64,000 nt of DNA from an uncultured Gammaproteobacteria bacterium (GTDB lineage: Bacteria > Pseudomonadota > Gammaproteobacteria > PS1 > Pseudothioglobaceae), in the NCBI GenBank assembly GCA_902513495.1, contig CABXNH010000002.1, positions 1 to 64,000 on the forward strand, written 5' to 3'. A model generated the notes under the pieces. The model was given only the letters and a program-made list of their open reading frames with translations. It was not told where the DNA came from and did no database searches. Position numbers and translations under genes: made by a program. Positions 38,807 to 50,634 of the stretch are shown here, one piece after another. Within the stretch, counting starts at the first letter, position 1. Each line of letters opens with the position of its first letter.

Positions 38807-39442
38807 ATGCCTGATTTTCAAACTTTATTAATTTATATTATTCCATTGGTTTTTGCAATCACACTTCATGAGGCAGCACATGGCTGGGTTGCCAGTAAAT
38901 TGGGTGATCATACTGCAAGAATGATGGGGCGAGTTACCCTAGATCCGACGAAACACATCGATCCTATAGGTACCATTGCTATTCCACTCGTTCTTCTGCT
39001 TTCGTCCTCTGGTTTTATCTTTGGATGGGCTAAACCTGTCCCTATTAATTTTAATGCGCTAAGGTCTGGAAAATCTGGAATGATTTGGGTTGCATTGGCT
39101 GGGCCAGGTGCTAATTTAGTGATGGCTATTGGCTGGCTACTATTAATGATCATTGCAATCAATCTGAGCATACCAGTTTTAATTGAGATGGGTCGTATTG
39201 GAATACTTGTGAATTGTGTTCTTGCTGTATTCAATCTCTTGCCTATTCCTCCATTGGATGGCTCTAGAGTGATTAGCGCCTTATTGCCTAATCGACTCTC
39301 ATATCAATACAACCAATTAGAGCAGTACGGTCTTTATATACTCCTCGGCCTAATGTTTTTAGGTGGTTTTAACTATCTCGTAAGGCCTATGGTTGAATTT
39401 CTTTTAAGCTGGTTTCAGTATGCCCTAGTTATTTTAGGATGA
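38807..39442 (+). CDS. M50 family site-2-type protease
   Basis: Membrane metalloprotease of 211 residues with five or six helices. The zinc motif HEAAH is at 21-25, and [12 protein letters not shown] supplies the third ligand (Asp) near residue 149. It belongs to the short group without a PDZ domain, so it is not RseP. Target unknown. Its 3' end overlaps that of the convergent selO by 9 bp. Confidence 0.87.
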   Translation: MPDFQTLLIYIIPLVFAITLHEAAHGWVASKLGDHTARMMGRVTLDPTKHIDPIGTIAIPLVLLLSSSGFIFGWAKPVPINFNALRSGKSGMIWVALAGPGANLVMAIGWLLLMIIAINLSIPVLIEMGRIGILVNCVLAVFNLLPIPPLDGSRVISALLPNRLSYQYNQLEQYGLYILLGLMFLGGFNYLVRPMVEFLLSWFQYALVILG

Positions 39443-40819
39443 GCAACTTAACTCAAGATTTTGAGCCCATTCTGGTGTTTCACTATCGTAAGACTCATGC
39501 CTTTCATGCTCTTCAAATGGATCTCTAAGGAGCTTAAAGAGGGTCTCAATCTCAGCATATTCATTGTGATCTTCTGCCCTCCTTATCGCAACTTCAGCTA
39601 AATAATTTCTTAAAATATATTTTGGATTAACCCTATTCATTAAAGTGCGCCTTTGATTTAGATCTCCTGTTTCCTTCTTTAGACGCTTTCGGTAGTCTTT
39701 GAACCAAGGATCAAATGCTTTACCTAACGAGTTTTCATCATCATTTGAGAGCAGTCTTATTGACTGATGGTAATCTTTTTTATGCGTGTAGAGAAGTTCT
39801 AAAAAATTAGTAATTATTGCATTATCACTTTCATCTTGGACAGTAAAACCAAATTTATTTCTCATTAGCAAGGAATATTCTTTGACCAAAGTTTTCTCAT
39901 ACATCGATAGTGCTTCTTTTAACTGGTCTTTTTTTATCAAAGTTTTCAGAGAATCTGCAAGTCGGTGTAAGTTCCATAATGCAACAGATGGCTGCTTCTC
40001 AAAGGAATATCGACCCTGCGTATCTGAATGATTACAAATAAAGCCTGGATCATAGGCCTCCATAAAACTAAAGGGGCCATAGTCAATCGTCAGACCCAAA
40101 ATAGACATATTATCTGTATTCATAACGCCGTGAGAAAATCCCTGAGCTTGCCATCTTGCAATCATTATTGCGGTTGATTGAATAACTTTACTAAATAGAC
40201 CCAAGTAATCACCTTGCTTAACTTCTGGCATGTAATGCTGTATTACAAAATTAGCTAATTTATTAACATTTTCATTTTGCCCCAGAGACGAAAAATATTC
40301 AAAGTGTCCAAATCGAATATGACTCTCAGCCACTCGCGTTACAACGGCAGCATTTTCAACGTGTTCTCTATATACTTCTGAGCTACTAGTAACAATAGCT
40401 AGGGCTTTTGTAGTAGGAATATTTAGACCCTGCATCGCAATAGAACATAAATATTCACGGATACTTGACCTTAGAACTGCACGACCATCTGCACCACGAG
40501 AAAATGGCGAAGTTCCAGCACCTTTTAATGATAATTCATTATCCTCTAATTCCCCAATCAGGCATGAGCGTCCATCTCCAAGCTGAGGTACAAAGTAGCC
40601 AAACTGGTGGCCAGCATAAACAGTTGATACTGGACGCTCTTGAGCTAACTGCTTGTCTCCAGAGCAAATCTCTAATAACTCCTTATCGGTTATATCAAAG
40701 TTTAAATCTTGCTTTAATCTTTGATTTACATGGATTAAAGAGGGATTTTCGAGTCTTTGGGTTTGGATATGTGCAAAGAAATCAGTACCTAAATCCTTGA
40801 ATTTAAGAGAGTTTTTCAT
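39434..40819 (-). CDS. selO: Protein adenylyltransferase SelO (YdiU)
   Basis: Pseudokinase-fold enzyme that transfers AMP to protein Ser/Thr/Tyr, linked to redox homeostasis. The 461-residue protein shows [53 protein letters not shown] and [17 protein letters not shown], all typical. The conserved redox Cys is the third residue from the end (CSS). The start overlaps the gatB 3' end by 17 bp, so it belongs to the ileS-aroB-gatCAB operon. Confidence 0.93.
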   Translation of the reverse strand: MKNSLKFKDLGTDFFAHIQTQRLENPSLIHVNQRLKQDLNFDITDKELLEICSGDKQLAQERPVSTVYAGHQFGYFVPQLGDGRSCLIGELEDNELSLKGAGTSPFSRGADGRAVLRSSIREYLCSIAMQGLNIPTTKALAIVTSSSEVYREHVENAAVVTRVAESHIRFGHFEYFSSLGQNENVNKLANFVIQHYMPEVKQGDYLGLFSKVIQSTAIMIARWQAQGFSHGVMNTDNMSILGLTIDYGPFSFMEAYDPGFICNHSDTQGRYSFEKQPSVALWNLHRLADSLKTLIKKDQLKEALSMYEKTLVKEYSLLMRNKFGFTVQDESDNAIITNFLELLYTHKKDYHQSIRLLSNDDENSLGKAFDPWFKDYRKRLKKETGDLNQRRTLMNRVNPKYILRNYLAEVAIRRAEDHNEYAEIETLFKLLRDPFEEHERHESYDSETPEWAQNLELSCSS

Positions 40820-42230
40820 TTAATATCTGGTTAACCTGCTTAGGGTTTGCTTTTCCTTGTGTAGCCTTCATAACCTGGCCAACAAAAAAACCTAATAGCT
40901 TCGAATTACCATCTTTATACTGCTTAACTTGATCGAGATTGTTAGAAATTATATCGTCAATGATTGACTCTAAAGCACTGGAGTCAGTCATTTGCTTAAG
41001 ACCTTGCTTCTCAATAATTTCATCAACACTTCCATTACCTTCCCACATCAGCTTAAAAACATCTTTAGCAATTTTTCCAGAGATTGTGTTGTCAGTAATT
41101 CTTGAGATTAACACAAATAATTCATTTGAAGGTATCGGTGAATCATTAATTTCGACTTGGTTTTTGTTCAGAGCCGCAGAGAGTTCACCCATGACCCAGT
41201 TAGCGGAAAGCTTAGCATCTGCACCTTTATTTATCACTGCTTCAAAATAGTCTGCGACCTCTTTTTGAGAGGTTAAGATTTCGGCATCATATGAGCTCAA
41301 ACCTAATTGTTCAACAAACCTTAATTTCTTTTCAGTAGGCAATTCAGGGAGTGATTTTTTAATCTCCAAGAGGAGTTCTTCACTAACAGCAACTGGAAGT
41401 AAATCAGGATCTGGGAAATATCTGTAATCATTCGCTTCTTCTTTAGAGCGCATGGATCTAGTTTCATTTTTAATTGAATCATAGAGCCTTGTTTCTTGAA
41501 CTACTGAACCTCCTTCTTCCAAGATGTCAATCTGTCTTTCTACTTCAAGATTAATAGCTTTTTCTAAAAATTTAAAAGAATTTATATTTTTAAGTTCTGC
41601 TCGGGTCCCAAGCTTATCGCCGTGTTTGCGGACTGAGACATTCGCATCACATCGAAAAGAGCCTTCCTGCATATTACCATCACAAATATCGATGTATTGA
41701 ACCAAAGCGTGTATTTTCTTAGCATAAGCAACCGCTTCCTTTGCGCTACTCATATCAGGCTCTGATACAATCTCTAGTAAGGGAGTGCCAGCACGATTTA
41801 GGTCGATTGCTGTAAACTCATCATACATATCATGAATTGATTTTCCGGCATCCTCCTCAAGGTGAGCGCGAGTAATTCCGACCAGTTTGTTTTCACCATT
41901 TTCTAAAGATATATCTATGACTCCATTTCCAACGATTGGAATTTCAAATTGTGAAATTTGATACCCCTTCGGAAGATCTGGATAAAAATAATTCTTACGT
42001 GCAAAAATAGAGTTTTTGTTTATCGTTGCATTGACAGATAAACCAAAGCTGAGCGCCATTTTAACGGCCTCCTGATTAAGAACCGGAAGAACACCAGGGT
42101 AACCAAGATCAACGGCACATGCTTGCGTGTTAGCTGTTGCACCAAAGGCTGTAGATGCACCAGAAAAAATTTTTGATTTAGTTTTTAACTGTGAGTGTAT
42201 TTCAAGCCCAATTACCGTTTCCCAGGTCAT
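40803..42230 (-). CDS. gatB: Asp/Glu-tRNA amidotransferase subunit B
   Basis: tRNA-binding kinase subunit of GatCAB, which converts mischarged Glu-tRNA-Gln (and/or Asp-tRNA-Asn) to the correct form. I place the start at the ATG at 42230, preceded by GAGGAG, rather than at the upstream TTG in the ORF track. Typical segments: [13 protein letters not shown], the [13 protein letters not shown] region, LEEDAGKS and [11 protein letters not shown]-terminal YqeY-like tail domain is present. Presence of GatCAB suggests that GlnRS and/or AsnRS is missing or supplemented. Confidence 0.97.
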   Translation of the reverse strand: MTWETVIGLEIHSQLKTKSKIFSGASTAFGATANTQACAVDLGYPGVLPVLNQEAVKMALSFGLSVNATINKNSIFARKNYFYPDLPKGYQISQFEIPIVGNGVIDISLENGENKLVGITRAHLEEDAGKSIHDMYDEFTAIDLNRAGTPLLEIVSEPDMSSAKEAVAYAKKIHALVQYIDICDGNMQEGSFRCDANVSVRKHGDKLGTRAELKNINSFKFLEKAINLEVERQIDILEEGGSVVQETRLYDSIKNETRSMRSKEEANDYRYFPDPDLLPVAVSEELLLEIKKSLPELPTEKKLRFVEQLGLSSYDAEILTSQKEVADYFEAVINKGADAKLSANWVMGELSAALNKNQVEINDSPIPSNELFVLISRITDNTISGKIAKDVFKLMWEGNGSVDEIIEKQGLKQMTDSSALESIIDDIISNNLDQVKQYKDGNSKLLGFFVGQVMKATQGKANPKQVNQILNEKLS

Positions 42231-42243
42231 AAATAGCTCCTCA

Positions 42244-43686
42244 TTAATCAACTGGTGATAAATGATGCCAATCAGTTTTCAATTGAAACTGATGTGCAGT
42301 ATTAAGTAATAATTCTTCAGACCAATGGTCACCAATTAATTGAAGACCAACAGGTAAATTATCTGAAAATCCGGCAGGAATACTCATCCCTGGAAGTCCT
42401 GCTAAATTAACTGAAAGTGTATATATGTCTGCCAAATACATAGATACGGGGTCTTTAACAGAGCCTAAGTCAAAGGCAGCAGTAGGAGAAACTGGACCCA
42501 TAACAACATCCACCTCTTTGAATACTTTTTTAAAGTCTTCACTGATGAGCTGTCGGACTTTTTGAGCTTTGAGATAATAAGCATCATAATATCCAGCAGA
42601 AAGTGCATAAGCACCAATCATAATTCTTCTTTTGACCTCGTCTCCAAAGCCTTCAGAGCGCGATCTCAAGTACAAATCATTTAAATCTTTCGGGTCATCA
42701 CATCGGTATCCATACCTGACGCCATCAAACCTTGAAAGATTTGAAGAGCACTCACATGGAGCAACAATATAGTAGGCAGGAATTGCATGAATTGAATTCG
42801 GCAATGACACTTCAATAATCTCAGCACCCATGGACTCATAATCATTAATAGCCTTCATCACAACCTTTTCAACACCCTTATCTAAACCTTCTGAAAAATA
42901 TTCTTTTGGCAGACCAATCTTGAGCCCTTTTAATGACTTTGATAAATTTTTGGTATAATCAGGCACTAATTTATTAGCACTTGTCGAATCTTTTGTGTCA
43001 AAACCAGCCATTGCGTTTAGAATGATTGCAGAATCCTCAGCCGTTCGCGTCATTGGGCCTGCTTGATCCAGGCTTGAAGCATAAGCTATCATTCCGTAAC
43101 GAGAAATCCTACCGTAGGTTGGCTTGAGTCCTGTAATACCGCATAAACTCGCCGGTTGACGAATGCTGCCACCCGTATCTGTTCCAGTAGCAAAGGGGGA
43201 AATATGAGATGCAACAGCGGCAGCAGAGCCTCCTGAAGAGCCACCAGGCACTTTTTTTGTATCCCATGGGTTTTTTACAGGTCCATAATATGAATTTTCA
43301 TTGGACGAACCCATTGCAAACTCGTCCATATTAGTTTTACCAAGCATCACCATATTTTGAGAGTTTAGCTTTTCACTTAGGGTTGCATCATAAGGCGAAA
43401 TAAATGAATCCAGCATTTTTGATCCTGCACTGGTTTTTACACCTTTTGTACAAAAAATATCTTTGTGTGCATAGGGGATTCCAGTAAGGCTTGTAGCATT
43501 TCCTTTGGCCAATATTGAATCTGCCAGTTTTGCTTGAGTGATGGCCTGTTCACTGGTGACTGATATAAAAGCGTTTAACTTTGAATCATCAATCCGATTT
43601 AGATAGTGCTGAGTGAGCTCTAAAGAAGAGAAATCTCTATTTTTTAGCCCTTTAATTTGCTCAGCAATAGTGAGATTATGCATCAT
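42244..43686 (-). CDS. gatA: Asp/Glu-tRNA amidotransferase subunit A
   Basis: Amidase subunit of GatCAB; releases ammonia from glutamine. The amidase triad region is intact: the first Lys in IPYAHKDIF, then [12 protein letters not shown] and [11 protein letters not shown] with the cis-Ser and nucleophilic Ser. Length 480 is normal. Its ATG overlaps the gatC stop (TAATG), and gatB begins 13 bp after its stop. Confidence 0.98.
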   Translation of the reverse strand: MMHNLTIAEQIKGLKNRDFSSLELTQHYLNRIDDSKLNAFISVTSEQAITQAKLADSILAKGNATSLTGIPYAHKDIFCTKGVKTSAGSKMLDSFISPYDATLSEKLNSQNMVMLGKTNMDEFAMGSSNENSYYGPVKNPWDTKKVPGGSSGGSAAAVASHISPFATGTDTGGSIRQPASLCGITGLKPTYGRISRYGMIAYASSLDQAGPMTRTAEDSAIILNAMAGFDTKDSTSANKLVPDYTKNLSKSLKGLKIGLPKEYFSEGLDKGVEKVVMKAINDYESMGAEIIEVSLPNSIHAIPAYYIVAPCECSSNLSRFDGVRYGYRCDDPKDLNDLYLRSRSEGFGDEVKRRIMIGAYALSAGYYDAYYLKAQKVRQLISEDFKKVFKEVDVVMGPVSPTAAFDLGSVKDPVSMYLADIYTLSVNLAGLPGMSIPAGFSDNLPVGLQLIGDHWSEELLLNTAHQFQLKTDWHHLSPVD

Positions 43687-43973
43687 TATTCAATTACAGT
43701 TGGAACCAAAAAATGATTACTTCCTGTCTTAGGAGCAATCTCTTGAAATTCTTCAGATAAATCTTTTTCTGTAACCTGATCATCTCTCAGGCGTTGAGAC
43801 ATCTCTAAAGGATGTGCCATTGGCTCTGCGCCTCCAGTATCTATCTCGCCAAGTTGATCCATTAGGCCAAGAATATTATTAAGCTCTTTAGTGCTTTGTT
43901 CTAACTCTGAATCTTCAATACTCAATCTTGCTAAAAAAGCGATTTCTTTAACTTTGTTATTATCTAGTGACAT
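43686..43973 (-). CDS. gatC: Asp/Glu-tRNA amidotransferase subunit C
   Basis: Small belt-like subunit (95 residues) that wraps around GatA and stabilises its contact with GatB. The N-terminal [16 protein letters not shown] and the C-terminal LRDDQVT match the family. It is 12 bp after aroB and overlaps gatA at TAATG. Confidence 0.96.
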   Translation of the reverse strand: MSLDNNKVKEIAFLARLSIEDSELEQSTKELNNILGLMDQLGEIDTGGAEPMAHPLEMSQRLRDDQVTEKDLSEEFQEIAPKTGSNHFLVPTVIE

Positions 43974-43985
43974 ATTTAAATTACT

Positions 43986-45077
43986 TTAGTGACAAAAATT
44001 TGAAACAACTGTATTAAAATTTTCTTTGGAATAAGAACCCGTAATTAACGAATCTCCAATACTCTTTAGAAGAACAAATCGTATATTGCCATCAATGGAT
44101 TTCTTATCTAAAGACATTGCCTTAATTAAGGATTCACTATCCATAGATTTTTTAATTGTTGTAGGCAGATTTGCTTTTTCAAGGATGTTTTGGATTCGAT
44201 TTGTATCTTCTTTAGATAAATCTCCTTCAAGCATTGATAGTATTGAAGCCATATACATGCCAATAGAGACCGCTTCACCATGTAAATATGTTCCATACCC
44301 AAAAGTATTTTCAATACCATGTCCAAAGGTGTGGCCTAGATTCAATAGCGCCCTCTTTCCATTCTCGAATTCATCTAAAGCTACAATTCGAGCTTTATCC
44401 TCACATGATTGAAAGATTACATCTGTTATTAAATCTTTGTCTCTATTCATAATCGATTCAATATTCTCTTCAATTATTGAGAAAAAATCAGCATTACCAA
44501 GTAGTCCATATTTAATGACTTCTGCCATCCCAGCAGAAAATTCTCGATCATTCAAGGTGTCTAGGGTATTCACATCAATAATGACTGCTTTTGGCTGAAA
44601 AAAAGCACCAATCATATTTTTACCTAAATCATGATTAACACCAGTCTTTCCTCCAACGCTGGAGTCTACCTGAGACAATAATGTTGTAGGGATTTGAATA
44701 AAGTTAACCCCTCTTTGATAAGAGGCTGCTGCAAAACCGGTAATATCACCAACCACTCCTCCGCCAAGAGCAATAAGGGTTGAAGTTCTATCAAACTTTG
44801 ACTTTAAAAGGGCATCAAAAATAGTATTAACGGTTTCCAGTGTTTTGTATTGCTCTCCATCAGGCAAAATTATAAACTCAACATTGTATCCATCTAATTG
44901 CTTAGCAACTTGATCTAAATATATAGGTGCCACTGTAGTATTTGACACAATCATGACCTGTTGACCATGAATATGGTCAGTAATAAAAGGTTTTTGTGAC
45001 AGCAGTCCGCTTCCAATAAATATAGGGTATGACTTCGAGCCAAGCTCAACATTTAGAATTTTTGGATAATCTGTCAT
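43986..45077 (-). CDS. aroB: 3-dehydroquinate synthase
   Basis: Second step of the shikimate pathway. The 363-residue NAD- and Zn-dependent enzyme shows LPDGEQYKTLET, the NAD-binding IALGGGVVGDITGFAA, KTGVNH, and the zinc ligands in LNLGHTFGHGIE and the following HGEAVSIGM. Its start overlaps the ileS stop by one base (TAATG). Its placement inside a tRNA/translation operon, away from aroK, is uncommon. Confidence 0.97.
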   Translation of the reverse strand: MTDYPKILNVELGSKSYPIFIGSGLLSQKPFITDHIHGQQVMIVSNTTVAPIYLDQVAKQLDGYNVEFIILPDGEQYKTLETVNTIFDALLKSKFDRTSTLIALGGGVVGDITGFAAASYQRGVNFIQIPTTLLSQVDSSVGGKTGVNHDLGKNMIGAFFQPKAVIIDVNTLDTLNDREFSAGMAEVIKYGLLGNADFFSIIEENIESIMNRDKDLITDVIFQSCEDKARIVALDEFENGKRALLNLGHTFGHGIENTFGYGTYLHGEAVSIGMYMASILSMLEGDLSKEDTNRIQNILEKANLPTTIKKSMDSESLIKAMSLDKKSIDGNIRFVLLKSIGDSLITGSYSKENFNTVVSNFCH

Positions 45078-47845
45078 TAAGCAAACACCCTATTTTCACC
45101 TTTACCGGAGACATTTTCAATACATCTATCACATAGATCATCATGCGCCTTATTTTGACCAATTTCTGGGCGATGATGCCAACAACGAACACACTTTTGA
45201 TGGTTACTTTTGTGAACTTTAATTGCGATTGAGCTATTAATCTCTTTTGCGTCTGATGGTTTGTCCGATAATTCATTGACCCTTGCTTCAGAGGTTATAA
45301 AGACAAATCTTAATTCACTCTTAAGGCCTAACAAGTTTTGATAATTCTCATCTTTACAGTAAATATCAACTTCGGCATCAAGTGACGATCCTATGACCTT
45401 ATTTTGCCTCATCTCTTCAAGCTCTTTTCTTAAATGCGTATTAATATCTCTGGAGGTCTCGATCACTGGATTATCAAAATTACCCTCTAGACCCTCATAC
45501 CAGGTCTGAAGGAAAACACTTTCATTGCTAGCTCCTGGCAAAAATTGCCATATTTCCTCTGAGGTAAATGTAAGGACGGGCGATAACCATCGTACCATTG
45601 CATGAGAGATATGAAATAATGCACTTTGAGCAGAGCGTCTCGCCAATGATTCAGCCTGAGTCGTATATTGTCTATCCTTAATGACATCCAAATAAAAACC
45701 ACCTAAATCGTTAGTACAAAAATTAAGGATAGCCTTCATAACAAAATGAAAATTATAATTTTCGTACTCGTTAATAACTTGTTGCTGTAAATCATGCGTT
45801 TTTGACACAATCCATCGATCTAGAACGAGCATATTATTCATATCAACTAAATCATTCTTTGGATTAAAGCCCTGCATATTTGCAAGCATAAAGCGCATAG
45901 TATTCCTAATTCTTCTATAGCTGTCTGCACTTCGGTTTAGAATTTCATCAGAAACGGTCATCTCTCCAGAGTAATCAGTACTTCCAATCCATAGCCTCAA
46001 AATATCAGCGCCTAAAGAGTTTACAACCTTTTGCGGGGGAATGACATTGCCAAGAGACTTACTCATCTTGTATCCATTTTGATCCACCGTAAAGCCATGA
46101 GTTAAAACCTGTTTGTATGGTGCTCTTTCATTAATAGCGCAAGATGTTAAAAGAGATGATTGAAACCATCCTCGGTGCTGGTCTGAACCCTCAAGGTACA
46201 TATCTGCCACATCACTTAAATAATTGCTTGCTTTTAAAACGGCATAATGACTTACGCCAGAATCAAACCAAACATCTAGCGTATCAGTCGTTTTCTCGTA
46301 ATCTTTGGCTTCAGAGCCTAAAACATCCTCTACTTGAAGTTTGAACCAAGCCTCAATTCCATCAAGCTCAATTTTTTTGGCAACCACTTCAAACAAATTT
46401 TCAGTGTCAGGATGCAACTCTCCAGTATTTTTATTAATGAATAAAGTGATTGGAGAGCCCCAATATCTTTGACGCGAAATACACCAGTCTGGCCTATTGC
46501 CAACCATTAGTTCAATACGCTTTTGCCCCCAATCTGGAATCCACTTAACGTTCAGTATTTCATCGTTAACCTTATCTCTTAGGTTCTTTTGCGTCATTGA
46601 GACAAACCATTGCGGTGTTGCACGAAAAATAACTGGTGTTTTGTGTCTCCAGCAATGCGGATACGAGTGGGTGATAGGCTCATGTTTGACCAGCGTACCT
46701 TGAGTTTCTAGCAACTCCATAATCGTTGCATTAGCCTTAAAAATAAATTCTCCTGCTACGCCCTCGGTAGAATCTATAAATACACCTCTTCCATCTACAG
46801 GACAGTCTACAGGGAGGTTGTACTGCAAGCCAACTACATAATCATCCTGGCCATGTGCTGGTGCGGTGTGAACGGCTCCAGTTCCAGTTTCAGTGGTCAC
46901 ATGATCTCCAAGAATGACTGGGACTTGTTTGTCATAAAAGGGATGCTGAAGCATGATCCCCTCAAGTTCAGAGCCTTTATATGTTCTGCTTAGTTTTTTG
47001 AAGTCTTTGATTCCATATCTTTCGAGAGAAGATTCAATCAAATCTTCAGACAAAATATAGAAAGTCTTGCCGACATCGACCAAAGCATAATTAAGATCAG
47101 GATGAAGTGAAACAGCTTCATTAGCTGGCAATGTCCAAGGCGTTGTGGTCCAGATAATAAGGGCTACAGGTTTATCATTTCCAAAAAAATCACCAACAAC
47201 GTTGAACGCAACATCAACTGTATCAGAGCCTTTATCTTTGTACTCTACTTCAGCTTCAGCGAGTGCAGATGAGCATTCTGTACACCAATGAACAGGTTTA
47301 AATCCTTTAGCAAGATGGCCATTTTTAACAATTTTTCCAAGTGCACGAACAATATCAGCTTCATATTTAAAGTTTTTAGTTAAGTAAGGATTATCCCAAT
47401 CACCAAAAATTCCTAAACGCTTAAAATCAACTTTTTGTTTTTCGATTTGCTTGTCTGCGTATTCTCTGCAGGCAGCTCGAAACTCGTCAGCAGAAATTTT
47501 ATGTCCAACTTTTCCTTTCTTTTTTTCAACCATGTGCTCAATTGGAAGCCCATGACAATCCCACCCAGGGACATAAGGCGCGTCATAGCCCGACAAGGTT
47601 TTGCTTTTAACTATGACATCTTTAAGGACTTTGTTAACAGCATGTCCGATATGAATATCACCATTTGCATACGGGGGTCCATCATGCAAAACAAATAATG
47701 GCTTACCTTTAAATTTTTGACGAATTTGTTGATTAATATCTTTGTCTTGCCATTCTTTAAGGAAAGACCCTTCTCGATTTGCCAAGTTAGCCTTCATTGG
47801 AAAATCAGTAGCAGGTAAATTTAAGGTGTTTTTGTAGTCAGACAT
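45077..47845 (-). CDS. ileS: Isoleucyl-tRNA synthetase
   Basis: Class Ia synthetase of 922 residues with the HIGH-type motif ([11 protein letters not shown]), a CP1 editing domain in the middle, the KMSKSLGN loop and a C-terminal zinc-binding pair of Cys motifs ([10 protein letters not shown] and CDRCIENV). No lspA follows as in many proteobacteria; aroB follows instead. It is first in the operon with a clear sigma70 promoter. Confidence 0.98.
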   Translation of the reverse strand: MSDYKNTLNLPATDFPMKANLANREGSFLKEWQDKDINQQIRQKFKGKPLFVLHDGPPYANGDIHIGHAVNKVLKDVIVKSKTLSGYDAPYVPGWDCHGLPIEHMVEKKKGKVGHKISADEFRAACREYADKQIEKQKVDFKRLGIFGDWDNPYLTKNFKYEADIVRALGKIVKNGHLAKGFKPVHWCTECSSALAEAEVEYKDKGSDTVDVAFNVVGDFFGNDKPVALIIWTTTPWTLPANEAVSLHPDLNYALVDVGKTFYILSEDLIESSLERYGIKDFKKLSRTYKGSELEGIMLQHPFYDKQVPVILGDHVTTETGTGAVHTAPAHGQDDYVVGLQYNLPVDCPVDGRGVFIDSTEGVAGEFIFKANATIMELLETQGTLVKHEPITHSYPHCWRHKTPVIFRATPQWFVSMTQKNLRDKVNDEILNVKWIPDWGQKRIELMVGNRPDWCISRQRYWGSPITLFINKNTGELHPDTENLFEVVAKKIELDGIEAWFKLQVEDVLGSEAKDYEKTTDTLDVWFDSGVSHYAVLKASNYLSDVADMYLEGSDQHRGWFQSSLLTSCAINERAPYKQVLTHGFTVDQNGYKMSKSLGNVIPPQKVVNSLGADILRLWIGSTDYSGEMTVSDEILNRSADSYRRIRNTMRFMLANMQGFNPKNDLVDMNNMLVLDRWIVSKTHDLQQQVINEYENYNFHFVMKAILNFCTNDLGGFYLDVIKDRQYTTQAESLARRSAQSALFHISHAMVRWLSPVLTFTSEEIWQFLPGASNESVFLQTWYEGLEGNFDNPVIETSRDINTHLRKELEEMRQNKVIGSSLDAEVDIYCKDENYQNLLGLKSELRFVFITSEARVNELSDKPSDAKEINSSIAIKVHKSNHQKCVRCWHHRPEIGQNKAHDDLCDRCIENVSGKGENRVFA

Positions 47846-47877
47846 TCTGGCGTATATTATTTCTATCTAAAAACGCC

Positions 47878-47905
47878 ATTATACTTGACACATAAGGTAT
47901 ATCAA
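47878..47905 (-). promoter_or_regulatory. sigma70 promoter of the ileS operon
   Basis: Minus-strand TTGATA (47905-47900) and perfect TATAAT (47883-47878) with 16 bp between them, about 32 bp upstream of the ileS ATG. The short leader is flanked by GGCGT/ACGCC inverted pentamers, which I do not interpret. It likely drives ileS-aroB-gatC-gatA-gatB-selO. Confidence 0.7.
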
Positions 47906-47957
47906 GATTGATAATCTCTTGAAAATGTAAATTAAAACTTCTAAAAAAGGTACTGAT

Positions 47958-48692
47958 TTAACTTTGTAAATTAACTGACTTTAGGAGTGCTTGTACCTGT
48001 TTCGGTTTGAGATATTCTGATTGATTTGCACGCAATTTTTCAGGCAAACGAATATCGCTAAATCTTGTTCTAATAAGTCGAGAAACTTTAAAATCTAATG
48101 CCTCCCATAGCCTTCTTACCTCTCTTTTTCTGCCCTCTCTAACGACTACATGGTACCATCGGTTAGCACCCTCCCCACCTCCAAGAGTGACTCTATGAAA
48201 TTTTGCAAAGCCATCATCTAACTCTATGCCGGATTTGAGCTGTTTGATGTGATCGTCTTCTACCTTGCCCAAAACGCGAACTGCATACTCCCTATCTATT
48301 TCTGAACTGGGATGCATTAATTTATTAGCTAAGTCTCCATTATTGGTGAACAGAAGTAGCCCTGAAGTATTCAGATCCAAACGACCTACCATAACCCATC
48401 GCGTATTCTCAGGTAGGAAGTCAAAAACACTCTTTCGACCCTCTTCATCCTTGTTTGAGCATATAACGCCGGCTTGTTTATTTAGTATCAGTACTTTTGT
48501 TTCTTCCTCTGCATAGCGCTGAAGATCTATTAATCTTCCATCAATAGTTACTCTATCTGTTATAAGAGCTTTATCGCCGAGCTTTGCTTCTTGATTATTT
48601 GTTGAAATTCTACCTTGCTCAATTAATCTTTCTGCCCAGCGCCTTGAGCCGTACCCAGCATTTGCAATGAGTTTTTGTAATCTTTCAGACAT
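47958..48692 (-). CDS. rluB: 23S rRNA pseudouridine synthase RluB
   Basis: RsuA/RluB-family pseudouridine synthase of 244 residues. An S4 RNA-binding domain (1-60, RLQKLIANAGYGSRRWAERLI) precedes the catalytic domain with the Asp in GRLDLNTSGLLLFTNNGDLA. The short-tailed form with RREVRRLWEAL supports RluB (U2605 in E. coli), but RluE/RsuA paralogues cannot be fully excluded. It is the last gene of the ygfZ-nhaD-coaX-trpS-rluB series. Confidence 0.85.
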   Translation of the reverse strand: MSERLQKLIANAGYGSRRWAERLIEQGRISTNNQEAKLGDKALITDRVTIDGRLIDLQRYAEEETKVLILNKQAGVICSNKDEEGRKSVFDFLPENTRWVMVGRLDLNTSGLLLFTNNGDLANKLMHPSSEIDREYAVRVLGKVEDDHIKQLKSGIELDDGFAKFHRVTLGGGEGANRWYHVVVREGRKREVRRLWEALDFKVSRLIRTRFSDIRLPEKLRANQSEYLKPKQVQALLKSVNLQS

Positions 48693-48708
48693 AAATTTAT
48701 AGCTTTAT

Positions 48709-49908
48709 TTAGTAGGTTATACCCATGGCGTCTCGAACTTCGTCCATAGTAGTTTTTGCCACTATTCGTGCTCGTTCAGAGCCGTCAAAGATTATTTCCT
48801 GAATTAGATTAGGGTTTGACTCATACTTCATTATTTCTTCTTGAATAGGCTCTAATTCAGAATTGATAGAGTCTACAATCGTCTTTTTACACTCTATACA
48901 CCCTATTTTGGCTTTAGTACAGCCTTCCTTTACCCAACTCAAAGTTTCATCGGTGGAATATATTTGATGCATTTGCCAAACAGGGCATTTATTTGGATCT
49001 CCAACATCTGTTAGTTTAATACGTGCTGGATCTGTTGGCATTCTATTCACCTTTTGCTTAACTGATTCAGGCTCTTCCCTTAATGAGATCGTATTATTGT
49101 AAGACTTAGACATTTTTTGTCCATCCAAACCAGGCATTTTTGATGCTTTCGTGAGCAGCGCTTCGGGCTCAGTGAGTATGATTTTTCCCAAACCTTCTAT
49201 AAATCCAAGTAGTCTTTCTCTATCGCCTAGAGTGATGTTTTGTTGTTCTCCAAGCAGAGCTTTTGCCTTTACCAGTGATTCATCATCACCCGTCTCTTGA
49301 TAAGCTTTTCGAAGCTCTCTATAAAGTTTGGACTGCTTCTTTCCCATCTTACCAATCGCTAATTCAGCTTTCTCTTCAAAATCAGATTCTCTGCCATAAA
49401 CATAATTAAAGCGCCTTGCAACCTCTCTAGTAAACTCAACATGCGCAACTTGATCTTCACCGACAGGAACAAGGCCAGCCTTATAAATTAATATGTCGGC
49501 ACTTTGAAGAAGTGGGTAACCTAAAAAACCATAGGTTGATAAGTCCTTAGATTTCAACTTTTCTTGCTGATCCTTGAATGACGGGACTCTCTCTAGCCAG
49601 CTAAGAGGGGTTGTCATGGATAAAAGCAAATGAAGCTCTGCGTGCTCAGGCACTTTTGATTGAACGAATAGGGTTGCAGTGTTTGGATTAAGGCCAGTCG
49701 CCAGCCAGTCAATAACCATATCTGAGACGTTTTTTTCTAGATCAATCCTGTCAGAATAGTGAGTTGTGAATGCATGCCAATCAGCTACAAAATAATAAGA
49801 ATCATACTCATTTTGAAGTCTTGCCCAGTTTTTAAGAACACCATGGTAATGCCCAAGATGAAGTTGGCCTGTTGGACGCATTCCAGATAGTACGCGATGA
49901 TCTTTCAT
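48709..49908 (-). CDS. trpS: Tryptophanyl-tRNA synthetase
   Basis: Class Ic synthetase. The HIGH-type motif appears as LHLGHYHG (about 17-24) and the KMSKS loop as GQKMSKSYNN. At 399 residues it is longer than the usual 330-350; an extra Lys/Glu-rich segment before the KMSKS loop (about 200-265) accounts for this and is known in some proteobacterial TrpS. It lies 16 bp before rluB. Confidence 0.96.
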   Translation of the reverse strand: MKDHRVLSGMRPTGQLHLGHYHGVLKNWARLQNEYDSYYFVADWHAFTTHYSDRIDLEKNVSDMVIDWLATGLNPNTATLFVQSKVPEHAELHLLLSMTTPLSWLERVPSFKDQQEKLKSKDLSTYGFLGYPLLQSADILIYKAGLVPVGEDQVAHVEFTREVARRFNYVYGRESDFEEKAELAIGKMGKKQSKLYRELRKAYQETGDDESLVKAKALLGEQQNITLGDRERLLGFIEGLGKIILTEPEALLTKASKMPGLDGQKMSKSYNNTISLREEPESVKQKVNRMPTDPARIKLTDVGDPNKCPVWQMHQIYSTDETLSWVKEGCTKAKIGCIECKKTIVDSINSELEPIQEEIMKYESNPNLIQEIIFDGSERARIVAKTTMDEVRDAMGITY

Positions 49909-49941
49909 TTTATTTAATTAAGGATTAAATGTTTAATTGCA

Positions 49942-50634
49942 TTATCCCATAGATTGGCTATAGCTTTCTAAGCCATCTAAAACCAAATTATCAAAGAATT
50001 CAATAGAGTCAGGCAGCTCTTGTTTAATTTCTTTTATCATACCTCCACAAATAGCAATAATCCCATCAGAGAAGTTGGATTGAAAACTTTCAATTTGATA
50101 ATTGATAGCACTAATCATCATTGCATAGGTTCCATGCTCCCATGCATCATCAGTATTATTAGCTAAATCTTTTGAACCAGAGGTTAAATTACTCGTTTTA
50201 AACTTTTCAAAACTCCATCTTAGAGAACTCAGACCTGGCATTATTAGGCCGCCTTGATGCATTCCATTCTTATCAATCACATCACAGGTAATCGCGCTTC
50301 CAATATCAATTACCAAAAGTGGCTTATTGGGGAAATGGTTTATTGCGCCTAACATAGCAGCAAATCGATCTGCGCCTAACTTGGAAGGATCTTCATATGA
50401 AAGCGTAAGATTTCCAAATTTCTTTTGAGGTTTTATAATGTTTATTGTCTCAAAATGAGTCGATATTTCCTGAACAATATCTGAATGAGCCACAGCACTA
50501 AGCCAAGCAATATTTGTTTGGTTAAGTGCTTTTATTGAAAAATTTTCTATACCCTCTGAAAAAACTTTTGAATCACCCGTTCGCCATTTAACAGCAGAGT
50601 TTCCAATGTCTATAAAAAGGTTAGATTGGGACAT
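49942..50634 (-). CDS. coaX: Type III pantothenate kinase
   Basis: First step of CoA synthesis. From the internal ATG at 50634 the protein is 230 residues; the longer ORF-track start lies inside nhaD. LFIDIGNSAVKW is the phosphate-1 motif, LGADRFAAMLGA the pantothenate-binding segment, and LVIDIGSAITCDVI the phosphate-2 motif (Ser replaces the more common Thr in D-x-G-T-A). It overlaps the nhaD 3' end by 14 bp. Confidence 0.9.
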   Translation of the reverse strand: MSQSNLFIDIGNSAVKWRTGDSKVFSEGIENFSIKALNQTNIAWLSAVAHSDIVQEISTHFETINIIKPQKKFGNLTLSYEDPSKLGADRFAAMLGAINHFPNKPLLVIDIGSAITCDVIDKNGMHQGGLIMPGLSSLRWSFEKFKTSNLTSGSKDLANNTDDAWEHGTYAMMISAINYQIESFQSNFSDGIIAICGGMIKEIKQELPDSIEFFDNLVLDGLESYSQSMG

